From Trichosporon coremiiforme (taxonomy: Eukaryota; Basidiomycota; Tremellomycetes; Trichosporonales; Trichosporonaceae): DNA of 16,995 nucleotides. A program made the translations under genes and the position numbers. The notes under the pieces are model-generated. The model did not search any database. It had not been told where the DNA came from and saw only the letters and a list, made by a program, of their open reading frames with translations. The stretch is from positions 1 to 16,995 of the forward strand of contig BCJJ01000110.1 in the NCBI GenBank assembly GCA_039545355.1. The letters run 5' to 3'. Shown in pieces: positions 1 through 8,219 of this stretch (its first letter is position 1; each line of letters begins with the position of its first letter).

Positions 1-62
1 TGCATGAGTTATTCGTGGTTGCAGCGAGGTCGACAGTTCACGGCCTCGTTTGTGGCACCACT

Positions 63-91
63 CGTTCGACTTAACCTGTGACCCTAGTTTA
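63..91 (+). repeat. 29-bp perfect inverted repeat, left copy
   Basis: This 29-base stretch is found again, base for base, as its reverse complement at 16904-16932. Identity stops sharply on both sides. It contains a TTAAC followed by a CTAG, which could also serve as branch site and 3' splice site of the transporter exon that follows. Outside it, towards the window edge, the two arms share an 11-bp end (2-12 with 16985-16995) and a short core around 25-40, with divergent sequence between. Whether it is a transposon end, a dispersed repeat or an assembly junction cannot be decided here. Confidence 0.85.
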
Positions 92-446
92 CCTCCGCAT
101 TAAGACGGGCGTCTTCTGCTACGTCCTGCACGCCGTTATCGGCATCGTGTTCACCTTTGCCGTGCCGCGCATGCTGACGACGATCGGACTCAAGTCCGGC
201 TTCGTCTTCTTCGCGACGGCGACGCCTATCGCCATCTTCCTCTGGTTCTTCCTGCCCGAGACCAAGTGGCGTTCGGCGGCCGAGATTGACGAGCTCTACG
301 AGCGCCGCATCCCCGCCTGGCGATGGAACAAGACCCGCACCAAGGTCGAGGACCAGCTCGACGAGGTCACGCGCAAGGGCGAGGCGATCAACACCATCGC
401 CCGTGACCCGCACGAGATGGCCATTCGCTCCGGCATGCCCCACTAG
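88..446 (+). CDS. MFS sugar transporter, C-terminal part (5' end missing)
   Basis: This is the last exon of a sugar-porter type MFS transporter. The visible part covers the last two membrane spans, then the PETK signature that follows span 12, then SAAEIDELYERRIPAWRW and a charged cytoplasmic tail, ending at TAG 444-446. The tail with its ELYERRIPAW motif is typical of fungal hexose and disaccharide permeases. The usual signature is PETKGR; here it reads PETKWR (TGG at 267-269), a single-base change from a glycine codon. The frame closes upstream at TAA 72-74. Coding similarity therefore starts inside or just after the inverted repeat at 63-91, either at a splice acceptor (AG 86-87) or at a breakpoint. 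The missing 5' part would lie beyond the left edge if the gene is intact. The family call is firm; substrate and intactness are unknown. Confidence 0.8.
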
Positions 447-780
447 CCGCATCACTTGGTATGCACAGTACGCACAGCGCATGCAGCGCACTAGACAGAG
501 AACCCAAACACAGCAACGAAGCGTCTGAGACGCCTGGACCTTAACTTCAATCACGATCATCTTACATCTCCATACATAATCGGCGCTTTGGTTGTAGGGA
601 TGCAACGCATAGAACGAGACTGAGCAAACCCAGGGACCGACTGCATGGGACGGCCTAGGGGCGACGCCCAGTGCGCCGAACGCTGACGCGTAAGGAGAAG
701 TACTACGGGGTGGCTGCGGGGTGGCGTAGCATGCTCCTTCCGACTGCATCGCCTGAGTGCGCCTGGCCTGTGCGTTGGGA
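447..780. other. Intergenic region downstream of the transporter
   Basis: I see no convincing gene here. Open frames on the minus strand run antisense to the transporter tail and have no recognisable protein features. The stretch holds the transporter's 3' untranslated region and the distal promoter of the small gene at 902. Confidence 0.5.
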
Positions 781-860
781 CTCGCTCCGGCGAGCAATCT
801 AGCAGTTACCGGAGGCGCTGTCGATGATGAGCAATATAAAGAGCGCTCGCTCCGGTGAGC
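781..860 (+). promoter_or_regulatory. TATA box flanked by two copies of a 15-bp near-palindrome
   Basis: A TATAAA box at 835-840 lies 62 bases before the ATG at 902. Two copies of CTCGCTCCGGYGAGC (781-795 and 846-860) flank it. They differ at one base and are close to self-complementary (GCTCG against CGAGC). A repeated palindrome on both sides of a TATA box suggests a binding site for a dimeric regulator. That role is inference. Confidence 0.5.
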
Positions 861-901
861 TGAAGACACAACAGCAACGCAAGCTCACCTCTGTCTACGC
901 A

Positions 902-1186
902 ATGTCCATCACCGTCGTCGCCAAGTGCCAGGCCGTCTCTGCCGAGGCCGCTGAGAAGATCGCCGCTGCCCTGAACGCCGAGGGAGCCAAGTTTGCCCAG
1001 GAGGGCGTCGACTTCACCGTCACCCGTATCTTCGCCGATGCTGACGCCGTCAAGGGTGGGTCTCATTTGCTTCAGACACAGCTGACGGTAGCCTACTCCG
1101 AGTCGGAGGCGTACGTCAAGCAGAAGGAGCTCGCTACCACCCTCGTCGTTGGCGGCCCCGAGGGCTTCGTCATTGAGAAGTCGTAA
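902..1186 (+). CDS. Small protein with a possible dimeric alpha/beta-barrel fold, one intron
   Basis: The gene encodes 82 residues from exons 902-1055 and 1092-1186. The 36-nt intron starts GTGGGT, has a CTGAC branch site and ends in TAG. It is in frame, so it could be read through by mistake. Splicing joins DADAVK to AYSESEAYVKQ. An upstream in-frame ATG at 824 lies before the TATA box, so 902 is the better start. The order is a beta strand (SITVVAKC), an Ala/Glu-rich helix, a second strand (DFTVTRIFAD), a helix (AYSESEAYVKQKELA) and a final strand. That order resembles antibiotic-biosynthesis-monooxygenase or EthD-like ferredoxin folds. The fold call is inference; that this is a real gene is much safer. 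Confidence 0.65.
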   Translation: MSITVVAKCQAVSAEAAEKIAAALNAEGAKFAQEGVDFTVTRIFADADAVKGGSHLLQTQLTVAYSESEAYVKQKELATTLVVGGPEGFVIEKS

Positions 1187-1506
1187 ACGACCCTTCTCCG
1201 GTTCAGTACACGTTGTATGCCAGTCTATGAGACCGTTGATCATTTCCGTGGTGCAGTGAAGAGGATGCATGTGGTCTCTACGCACTACGACGCTCCAGAT
1301 TCCCGAGACAAAAGTCGTCGGGTATTGAAATTATTGTTTTCGACTCAGGGTCCGAGACGAGCTTCTGATTAAACTCTGTCTTGATTGATAACGCCCCGAT
1401 CGGATCGCGATCGTGCGTGTTCCGTTGCTTCCTTCCGGCCCGATATCCCATCCGAGGGTGCTAAGAGGTCGGTTGCTGCTGTCGGGTGCGTTCGCGACTT
1501 GTAAGC
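1187..1506. other. 3' region between convergent genes
   Basis: This 320-base stretch separates two genes transcribed towards each other. No supported gene or RNA is visible; it presumably holds both 3' untranslated regions. Confidence 0.5.
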
Positions 1507-2193
1507 TTAGTGACAAGCCTTGCCATAGAGCTTCAGGCGGATGTAGTTGTACGGCAGCGGCGCGACGAACCCGGCCGCCATGGAGAGGGCGGTGATGGCC
1601 CAGAAGTTGGGGCTGGCCAGCGGCGTTGTGGGGTCCTGGAGTGCGAGCGTGACCAGGTTCTCGGCCGTCTCCATCCCGAGCATGCTGAACATGCTCATGC
1701 CCAGCGCCGTCTTGGCGGCGGTGCCCCACCCGAGCCTGTCCTTGCCCCAGTGCAGGAGCGAGGTCTCGAGCAGGATTGATGTCGAGATGCCCGCCGCCAT
1801 CGAAATCGCCATCGACGTGCCCATGTCCATGTCGGGGTGGTGGGTCATGAGATAGGTCATCGAGCCGAGGTCACCGATCGAGCATCCGATCAGACACCGG
1901 AAGGTGTTTAGACTCGCTCGCCGCCAAGTGTGCTTGCATTTCCAGAACGCGGCTGTCGCCCATGCCCGCGGTTTTGATATCGGCTCGGCAGACTTGCTGG
2001 AGCAGGTCGAGGGAGGTGAGGAGGCCGTGTGGTCGTGGGAGGTAGAGGAAGGTGTCGAGTAAGGTCGCGATCTCGGCGGAGAGAGAAAGGCTGAGGTGGA
2101 GAGGAGGGAAAGCGGTCGCAGCGGTCTTGTCCGGTACGCAGTCGTTCGGAGTCCGACAACAGCTAGTCTCGGCAACGGACTGATGTGGTGCAT
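1507..2193 (-). CDS. DUF4396-family membrane protein, possibly mitochondrial
   Basis: The product has 228 residues. Residues 1-75 are rich in Arg, Ser and Pro without acidic clusters (RLAVVGLRTTAYRTRPLRPL), as expected of a mitochondrial presequence. From about residue 92 the conserved core reads RASLNTFRCLIGCSIGDLG, then a His/Asp/Met-rich loop THHPDMDMG, then Met-rich membrane segments (around 128-146, 158-175 and 196-213). A core of this type with the Cys/Gly/Asp pattern is what I recall for DUF4396, a family of unknown function. Met, His and Cys in membrane segments would suit metal handling, but that is speculation. An in-frame ATG at 2262 would add 23 residues. I prefer 2193 because the targeting-like sequence begins there and a TATA-like element lies between the two ATGs. 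Confidence 0.7.
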   Translation of the reverse strand: MHHISPLPRLAVVGLRTTAYRTRPLRPLSLLSTSAFLSPPRSRPYSTPSSTSHDHTASSPPSTCSSKSAEPISKPRAWATAAFWKCKHTWRRASLNTFRCLIGCSIGDLGSMTYLMTHHPDMDMGTSMAISMAAGISTSILLETSLLHWGKDRLGWGTAAKTALGMSMFSMLGMETAENLVTLALQDPTTPLASPNFWAITALSMAAGFVAPLPYNYIRLKLYGKACH

Positions 2194-2428
2194 GGTGGGC
2201 GATGATGAGATTCCAGCATCATCGGCGATGTTATATGCTTCGCCGCTACCCCCGTGCGTCATTTGTGCGGCCCGAGTTGGACGCCGAGAACGAGCGACTT
2301 TTGCTGATAATCACGTGACCTCGGCCCCCGACGCTCCGACGCTCCGAGCGACGCCTGCCCCGCCTGCGCGACTTGTGCGGACCATATACTGCTGATTCAT
2401 CTCTTCCGTTTTCGAACTACATGCAGAG

Positions 2429-3085
2429 CTAGTGGTGTGTCTCGAGCGTGCGCTCGCCGTTTGGTGTCTGGATCGTTGCGACGATGCGCGGCCCCTCGCC
2501 GAGAGAAACGCGCAGGCGGTGGTCGTGCAGGCCAATGCCGTGGAGACAGGAGATGATGTCCTGATAGTCGAGCGAGCGAATCTGGAGCGTCTTGAGGTGG
2601 AGGCCGCAGTCCTTCAGCTTGCTCCCAACGGGGTGCGGCGAGTCGTTCTCCCACTGGATCATGAAGGGGAATGCACCGTCCGCAGCAGGTTTCAGGCTCC
2701 CGTCGTCCGCAATCGTGATGAGCCACTTCATGTCTCCGCGCTGCATCTCGACGACCTCGCCGGGCTTGATGTCCGTCTCCTCGAGCGCGGCGCGCACGTC
2801 CTTGCACCGTACGGCCCAGGTGTCGAGGCTCGGTTGGAAGTCCTTCGGCTTGTCGTCGAGCCACGTCCAGCGCGGGGTCTTTCGCTCCTTCGCGTTCGGG
2901 TCCAGGGCCAGGATCTCAAGGTAAACATCGTCACCGAGGGAGATGACCACGTTGTGCGTGCCTTTGCCCTCGTGCGCGCCGCCCTGCTCGCGCGGGACCT
3001 TGATGCCGAACAGCTTCTCGACGTACTCGACACCCTTGTCGAGCGTCGGCGCGGCGAGGACGAGGTGGTCGATGTGGGCTTTCAT
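2429..3085 (-). CDS. Glyoxalase-like domain protein (VOC superfamily)
   Basis: The product has 218 residues and no visible intron. It opens with MKAHIDHLVLAAPTLDKG, the first beta-alpha module of the glyoxalase-like (Glyoxalase_3 type) VOC fold. The second motif, GKGTHNVVISLGDDVYLEIL, occupies residues 40-59. His7 and the Glu near residue 58 are candidate metal ligands. The C-terminal half is less conserved but keeps GLHLK (161-165). Family members bind a divalent metal and act on small hydrophobic or conjugated substrates; the substrate here cannot be read. The longer frame from 3163 adds 26 residues of Arg/His-rich sequence that do not belong to the domain, so 3085 is the likely start. The gene follows the MFS gene on the same strand and could share a role in detoxification or degradation. 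Confidence 0.82.
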   Translation of the reverse strand: MKAHIDHLVLAAPTLDKGVEYVEKLFGIKVPREQGGAHEGKGTHNVVISLGDDVYLEILALDPNAKERKTPRWTWLDDKPKDFQPSLDTWAVRCKDVRAALEETDIKPGEVVEMQRGDMKWLITIADDGSLKPAADGAFPFMIQWENDSPHPVGSKLKDCGLHLKTLQIRSLDYQDIISCLHGIGLHDHRLRVSLGEGPRIVATIQTPNGERTLETHH

Positions 3086-3369
3086 GGTAGGAGCGATGAC
3101 AACATGGGAACGTCGGCGGTGGAGCGTGATGAGGGCATGAGGGGGTCGAGTGACCGTCGTCATGAAAGACCGCTTCAGGAGCCGAGGAGTCGTCGGTTAT
3201 CTCGCTTAGCCACCATCTATTCGCCGAAAACAGGGAATGTTCTTTGCATCTCGGATTTACCTACATCGAGTGACTACACTTCTGATCTCCTGACTGCATA
3301 CCTTCTGACAATCTCTTTGCTTAACCCTAGCCCCTATTCTGATTCCATCTTACTTGGATGCGCTAATTC

Positions 3370-5007
3370 TCAGTCCTCCCTATGGTAGGACGAGTTGCGG
3401 GTCCAGCGCCTGATCCGCTTGCCGAAGAAGTACATCGGCAGCGCGAGGATCGCGGGGCCGATGCATGTTGCGAACTGGATCATGGCGCACGTGAAGATGC
3501 CCTTGCGCGCGATGAGGTCAAAGACCCAGTAACTCATGCCGAATCCGGCCGTGTTCTTGATGACAGTTGCGACGACCATGATGTCGCCCGCGATGGGCGT
3601 GTAGCAGTCGACGGCGTACGACACGGCGATGGTTGGGAGACTCGTGACGGTAACACCCGTGAAGCCGTACCCAACGCAGAGCACGACGGCCCAGCCCCAG
3701 CCGCGCTGCAGCGCCAGTCCGCCAATGGCGATTCCGATGGCCGCAATGACGATGAAGGGGATCATGGCGATGAGGCGGAACTCGGCCTCACGCACGTTGT
3801 TGTTGCGGCGCGTCATCGTGTTGCCGATCCAGTCGCACAGCGGGCCAGCCGTCGAGAGACCGATTAGCCCACCAATGACGAAGGCAAAGTTGGCATACCC
3901 CATCGCACTGGCGGAGAAGTGCCAGGGTGCACCCGCCAGCGTCTGCTGCGTCAGGTTGAAGAAGAGCAGGACGTTGGCCGAGCCGTACATCGTGCATCCG
4001 GCCCAGAAGATGATCGGGTTGAAGAACTTGAGCCACGGCGAGAGCACGTCCCTGACGAGCGTGCGCCGCCAGTCGGGGTTGATCGGCTGCCAGAGCTTGA
4101 ACTGCTGCCTGGAAGGACGACCGCGGCCCGTGACACTGTCCCCGGCTGCTTCGGCGTGCTCGACGCGCATGTCGGCGTCCTTCTCGCCGGGCTCGATAGG
4201 CTCGGACTCGGCAACCGGACCGCGTCGGTACCGCGTCTCGGGGAAGAGGACAAGAAGGTTGACCGTGTTGAACACGCCGAGTGCGGTGCTGAGCCACCAG
4301 AACGAGCGCCAGCCGTAGCGTTGCGCCATGTTGCCGCTGATGATGGGGCCAATGAAGAGCCCGAAGAAGAACGCCTTGAAGTACAGCCCCATCCAGCGGG
4401 CGCGCTCGTGCACGAAGAACAGGTCCGCGATGACCTGCACCATGAGCGTCTCGCTGATCGCTGTGGGAACGCCAGTCATGATGCGCGCGGCGAGGAAGGA
4501 GGAGTAGCTCTTCGCCTCTGCCTCCCAGATCGCGAACCCAATGACGAACACGGATACGACGAGCGAGGTCACGCGCCGCCCAAAGATGTTGCTGCACGGG
4601 ATGATGATGAAGTTGGCGTACCCGAGCGACAGGACGCAGCCGCCCGTCAGCAGGCCGATGCGCGTCTCGCTCTGTTCTGGCCACTCCTTGGCCGCGAGGC
4701 CGTTCATCGGCGCCATCGACAGCGCAGACGACACAGTGAAGATGACGTAGAGCGCCTGCGTCGCTGCGACGGCCACCTTCCACTTCCAGTTCCAGTTCAA
4801 TGGGTCATCCGGCCGATTGCTAGGTTGCGGGAGGAGTCTGGAATGCAGTCAGGGTCACTGCGGATCAACTTCGTGCATGGTGACTCACACATGGCCCGTC
4901 CCGCCGTGTGCGCGCTGCAGCACGAGGCCGTCGTGGTCGTGCATGACGTCGGTGCCGGGGATGTGCTCATCGCGGCGGCCGCTCTCCGAGTAGTCCAAGT
5001 TGTTCAT
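3370..5007 (-). CDS. MFS transporter of the DHA1/HOL1-like type, one intron
   Basis: The exons are 5007-4889 and 4837-3370, giving 528 residues. The 51-nt intron (4888-4838) has a GTGAGT donor, a CTGAC branch site and a CAG acceptor. Splicing produces LLPQPSNRPDDPLNW (about residues 41-55), the hallmark pre-membrane motif of this fungal family; a downstream TAG acceptor would lose half of it. About twelve hydrophobic segments follow. NIFGRR is motif A after span 2. A central cytoplasmic loop is rich in Glu and Arg (ESEPIEPGEKDADMR). The loop with DWIGNTMTRRN is typical of HOL1-like carriers of cations, polyamines or drugs. It is a plasma-membrane proton antiporter or facilitator by family; the substrate is unknown. 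Confidence 0.88.
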
Positions 5008-5078
5008 GATGGGCGTCGTTGGTGGGAACTGGCGGAGCAGGCGGCGCTGGCAGGCATTGCCCACCGCAGCCTTGCCAG

Positions 5079-5084
5079 TTTATA
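5079..5084 (-). promoter_or_regulatory. TATA box of the MFS transporter gene
   Basis: On the minus strand this reads TATAAA, 72-77 bases before the ATG at 5007. The spacing is normal for a fungal TATA box, and it supports 5007 as the start of translation. Confidence 0.5.
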
Positions 5085-5538
5085 TCCCAGCACGGGCAAG
5101 CAAGCAATGCATTGTCACCTGAGGTGGGTCGCTGTTAGCCGTCGGAAGTCGGAGAGGTTGCGTGTCAGCACAGATCCAGAATGCTGGACCACCGACGCTA
5201 AAGCATGGTAACAGCCGGGTGCATTCCGCGTCGTAAGCCAGTCGCGACGGTCTCGTGGGTCGCGAGCAAGGTCATATGACCTCTTGCCTGGTGGTTCACC
5301 CGCCATGCTTTCCCCGAATTGGTTCATCCGCTGCCCACAACGCCTGCGCTCGTCTGCGCTCTTGTGCGTTGAGGTGCGGGCAAGCGTCAGTGCCAGTGGG
5401 TCAGTGTGAAGAGGATGAATGCAATGAGGAAGGGGGGCCTGTCTCGGGAACATCTACGCGACGCGCCGAGCTAGCCCGCTGGCCCCGTGACCTTTGCAGA
5501 CCGGGCATCCCACGCGTAATTGCTTCCGCCATGCATAT
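5085..5538. other. Intergenic region between transporter promoter and hydrolase 3' end
   Basis: About 450 bases between two minus-strand genes. Short frames are present on both strands, but none shows domain features, consistent codon use or splice structure. It holds the upstream promoter of the transporter and the 3' flank of the hydrolase. Confidence 0.45.
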
Positions 5539-6514
5539 CTAAGCGCGCTTCAGGAGCTTGCTGATCCAGCGGTACATGTTGTCCATCTCGTACTTTGGGT
5601 CCTTGTCGAACAGGTGGTCGACGCCAGTGAGCACGTCGAATGTGACGTCCAGCCCAGCCCCGTCAGCGGCGCGCACGACGTCTTCGGACTGGCTGATGGG
5701 AACCTTATCGTCGATCCTGCCGTCAGCCGAGGCTAGAGCACAACTCACGTTCCGTGCACGATGTAAGTCGGCGGAAGCTTGAACTTGCCGGGCGCAATGC
5801 CTGGCGCAATTGAGTATGCGGAGGCTGGCACTCCGCAATCCCCGACAACAAGTTCCTGCTCAATAGCCTCTTGCAGCATGTAACTGTACATCTGCATGCG
5901 AGGCGAGTCAGGCGGGCACCAGCTCAACGGTGGTGCGTTGGGGTCGAGATACTCGGCCACTGCGCTGCGTGGGATCTCGTGACCAACGTAGGACACGGCT
6001 GGGACTGTCAGCAAGGTACAGGGTAGTACGCACGGTGCTGCGGGGTGGTCCAGAACGGCGCAGTGATGTCGGTGATCGGGTAGATGGCGCAGACGCCGAG
6101 GGGGCGTTCTGGGGCCTCGAGTCCAGACGAATTGAACCCCACTCCGGACCCCAGGAGAAGCGCGAGCCAGCCGCCCGCCGAGCCGCCAGACACAATGATG
6201 CGGGACTGGTCGACGCGCCCACCAGTCTCAGACGCAAACTCAGGCGAACGAAGATACGCCATGCAAGCCCCTAGGTCTTTCATGATTCCCGGCATGTGGG
6301 TTTGCGGGGCGAGGCGGTAGTCGGCAGTCACCATGCACAGGCCGTGCTTTTCGGGTGCGTTCAGCAGGTGTGGCCAGACCGACTTGCGGGACCCCATCAG
6401 CAGCCCACCGCCGTGGAACCACAGCAGGATGGGGCACTTGCCGTCCCCGGGAGGAAGATAATAGTCGAGGCTGATCTCGACACCGTCATGCTTGGCGTAA
6501 ATAACACTGGGCAT
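5539..6514 (-). CDS. Alpha/beta hydrolase (esterase/lipase-like), two ultra-short introns
   Basis: Exons 6514-6034, 5998-5749 and 5716-5539 give 302 residues. The introns are only 35 and 32 nt long, both with GT starts, CTGAC branch sites and CAG ends, and both are needed to keep the frame. The oxyanion-hole motif HGGG sits at 34-37. The nucleophile elbow GGSAG puts Ser112 in place. HGTIDDKVP carries the likely catalytic Asp246, and GVDHLF the His278, so the triad is complete. DYRLAP (65-70) is also characteristic of the alpha/beta-hydrolase-3 and BD-FAE-like groups. There is no signal peptide, so it is probably cytosolic. It would hydrolyse small carboxylic esters or lactones; the natural substrate is unknown. 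The frame extends upstream to 6751, but MPSVIYAKHDG is the natural N-terminus. Confidence 0.88.
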
Positions 6515-7117
6515 GGTGGATGCGGAGGTGGAAACAGGGATAGGTGACTGCCAGAAACTATCATCTGAGCCCTGCCGCGGAATCTCCGGAGCGAACCTGG
6601 TCCGCTGCCCGGGTCCGAGATGTCCGAGATAACAACTGTTGTGAGCGACCTCCACGAGATGACAGGCAGGAAACGCCGTGCAAAGGCAACGCTGGGCGGG
6701 TGGCTGATGTCTGAGTGGTGGTTCTGGCCTCATGCATGCTTTCAGCTGCACGCTTGTGCCTTAGCTGTTTGTATCTACCTGTAGGCGTGATTGCTGACAG
6801 CCGATACGTTCTTCACCCATTGCTGGTGTTCACACCGCTGACTAACGTTCATGGGTCTCCTCTCAGTTTCCGTCGGCGCTCTCTTAACTTCAGTCATGAG
6901 TCTCCCATGTCCCAATCCCACTCCACTTGCTCGCAGCGACCTCACTCTCCCGACCGTGCTTGTTTGGTTCCGAGTCGCACGTGACGTCACCACTGCCCTC
7001 CACCTTCGAGCCGGCCGCAGCCGGACGTCGCCGGACCGATGGACCGATGTGCCCACCACAGCGCACGCTGTTACGTTTTCCTTTAGCAGTCTTTCGTCCT
7101 CACTCACCATCGGCGCA
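6515..7117. promoter_or_regulatory. Shared promoter region of divergent hydrolase and YCII genes
   Basis: About 600 bases lie between the starts of the minus-strand hydrolase and the plus-strand YCII gene, so both promoters must be here. I see no strong TATA box. The last 100 bases before 7118 are pyrimidine-rich, as is common upstream of fungal starts. Co-regulation is possible but not shown. Confidence 0.4.
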
Positions 7118-7633
7118 ATGCCTCTCTTCCTTGCCTACTGCCCCGACAGGATTGGACCCGACGTCCTCGAGACGCGTCTGCGCGTGCGAAGCGAGCACTT
7201 CCAGGGCTTCAAGCAGACCGTCCAGGAGGGTCACGCCGGTAAGTTGCGCTCTCGGAACACTCGCACTCCTCTGTCTTTCATGCTGCAGCTGTCCTTGCTG
7301 GTAAATGGAGGGACACATACAGCACCTATTTATTTATTCCGCTGACACCCAGAGTTCGGTCGCGGCTTCCGCCCCCACCCCGACTCGCACCTCTTCGCGC
7401 CCGAGAACCTCGCCCAGCTGCCCGAGGGCGTCGAGCCGATGGCCGGCTCAGTCATGCTGTTGCGGTACGACACATTGGAAGATGCGTGGGACCGCGTGCG
7501 CCGCGATGTGTACTGGACCGCGAATGTGTGGGATCACAACCGCCTCATCCTGGAGCAATTCTGCGAGCCCCCGCCTGCTGGAACTGTGCAGGGTGTGGAG
7601 GACGCGGCGAGCGTCGGGACCGGCAAGGCGTAG
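7118..7633 (+). CDS. YCII-domain protein with a 12-nt microexon
   Basis: The best model has exons 7118-7238, 7289-7300 and 7353-7633, giving 137 residues. The introns are 50 nt (GTAAGT...CAG) and 52 nt (GTAAAT, CTGAC branch, CAG). The middle exon encodes AVL plus parts of the flanking codons. Skipping it gives one 114-nt intron, much longer than others here, and still keeps the frame, so both forms can be made in principle. The protein starts MPLFLAYCPDRIG and has AGSVMLLRYDTLEDAW followed by DVYWTANVWD. That matches the YCII family, a ferredoxin-like dimeric fold related to muconolactone isomerase. Members are small cytosolic proteins or enzymes of uncertain reaction. The last 20 residues are a family-atypical tail. 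Confidence 0.8.
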
Positions 7634-7883
7634 AGATGCAACGTGCATGGTAGACCGAGACTGCGTTAGATGGGCGTAGAGGCGCAGCTGCGACTGACAG
7701 GACTGACGACGGTGTCTCAAGATCTCACAGATGGAGTCTGACTCCGGCACTCGCTTTCGAACGCCCCCATGGCGGCTGACTCCCTGAAGGGGTCGACCGG
7801 GACACCCTAGCCAATGCTCAGCTTCGACACGTGCAATTCGCGACCCGCAACGGACTCCTGACGACGTAAAAAGCGATGCGCTC

Positions 7884-7966
7884 TGAGATGTCGGGGATTC
7901 GAACCCCGGTAAGCTGCTCGAACCACTAATGGAAGGCAGCCATCTTAACCACTGGATCAACATCCC
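7884..7966 (-). tRNA. tRNA-Gly(UCC) with an 11-nt intron
   Basis: Read on the minus strand, the acceptor stem GGGATGT pairs with ACATCTC (one G-U). The T arm is CGGGG-TTCGAAT-CCCCG. The anticodon stem is GCTGC/GCAGC, and the D arm carries the AGTGG loop. The anticodon UCC is at 7933-7931. An 11-nt intron (7929-7919) sits one base after the anticodon, in the canonical position, and its TGG can pair with CCA of the anticodon loop. The discriminator is A at 7884. A run of five T in the transcript lies about 12 bases downstream and would stop RNA polymerase III. A Gly identity follows from the anticodon only. Confidence 0.87.
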
Positions 7967-8219
7967 GAAAGCCACGTGAGGACAGTGTCGAGGGCGCACT
8001 CGATCGCGCCCCCGGGCGTCCGAGGGGGGCGCATGCTTCGGAACATACATTCTCGGTTATTGAGTCTGTGTGGTATGCTCACAGGCTACCGAAGACTTTT
8101 GCATTGCTTTCTCTACTGGTTACAGGGGCGGTTTGGAGGCGGTGTGTCTTTCTAGAGTAGGGCCTGGGGTGGAGGGCGGCGGTGTCTGAGGATCACCGCT
8201 GTGGTTGTGGCGATTCGGC

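Noticed and set aside
63..91. Telomeric repeat
   Set aside because: The CCCTAG and TTAACC words are not tandemly repeated and the same 29-mer occurs once at each end, so it is not a telomere array.
84..869. 261-codon minus-strand frame at the left edge
   Set aside because: Antisense to the transporter tail and running through the next promoter; no recognisable features.
824..901. Upstream in-frame extension of the 82-aa protein
   Set aside because: It would start before the TATA box and reads as low-complexity sequence.
2432..3388. 318-codon plus-strand open frame
   Set aside because: Antisense to the glyoxalase-like gene; composition is Arg/Val/Glu-rich without domain features.
3788..4783. 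331-codon minus-strand frame inside the MFS gene
   Set aside because: Same strand but a different frame; an Arg/His/Ala-rich shadow of the real transporter.
3919..5211. 430-codon plus-strand open frame
   Set aside because: It is antisense to the MFS transporter, whose protein has clear membrane spans and family motifs. The frame is an effect of high GC at third codon positions.
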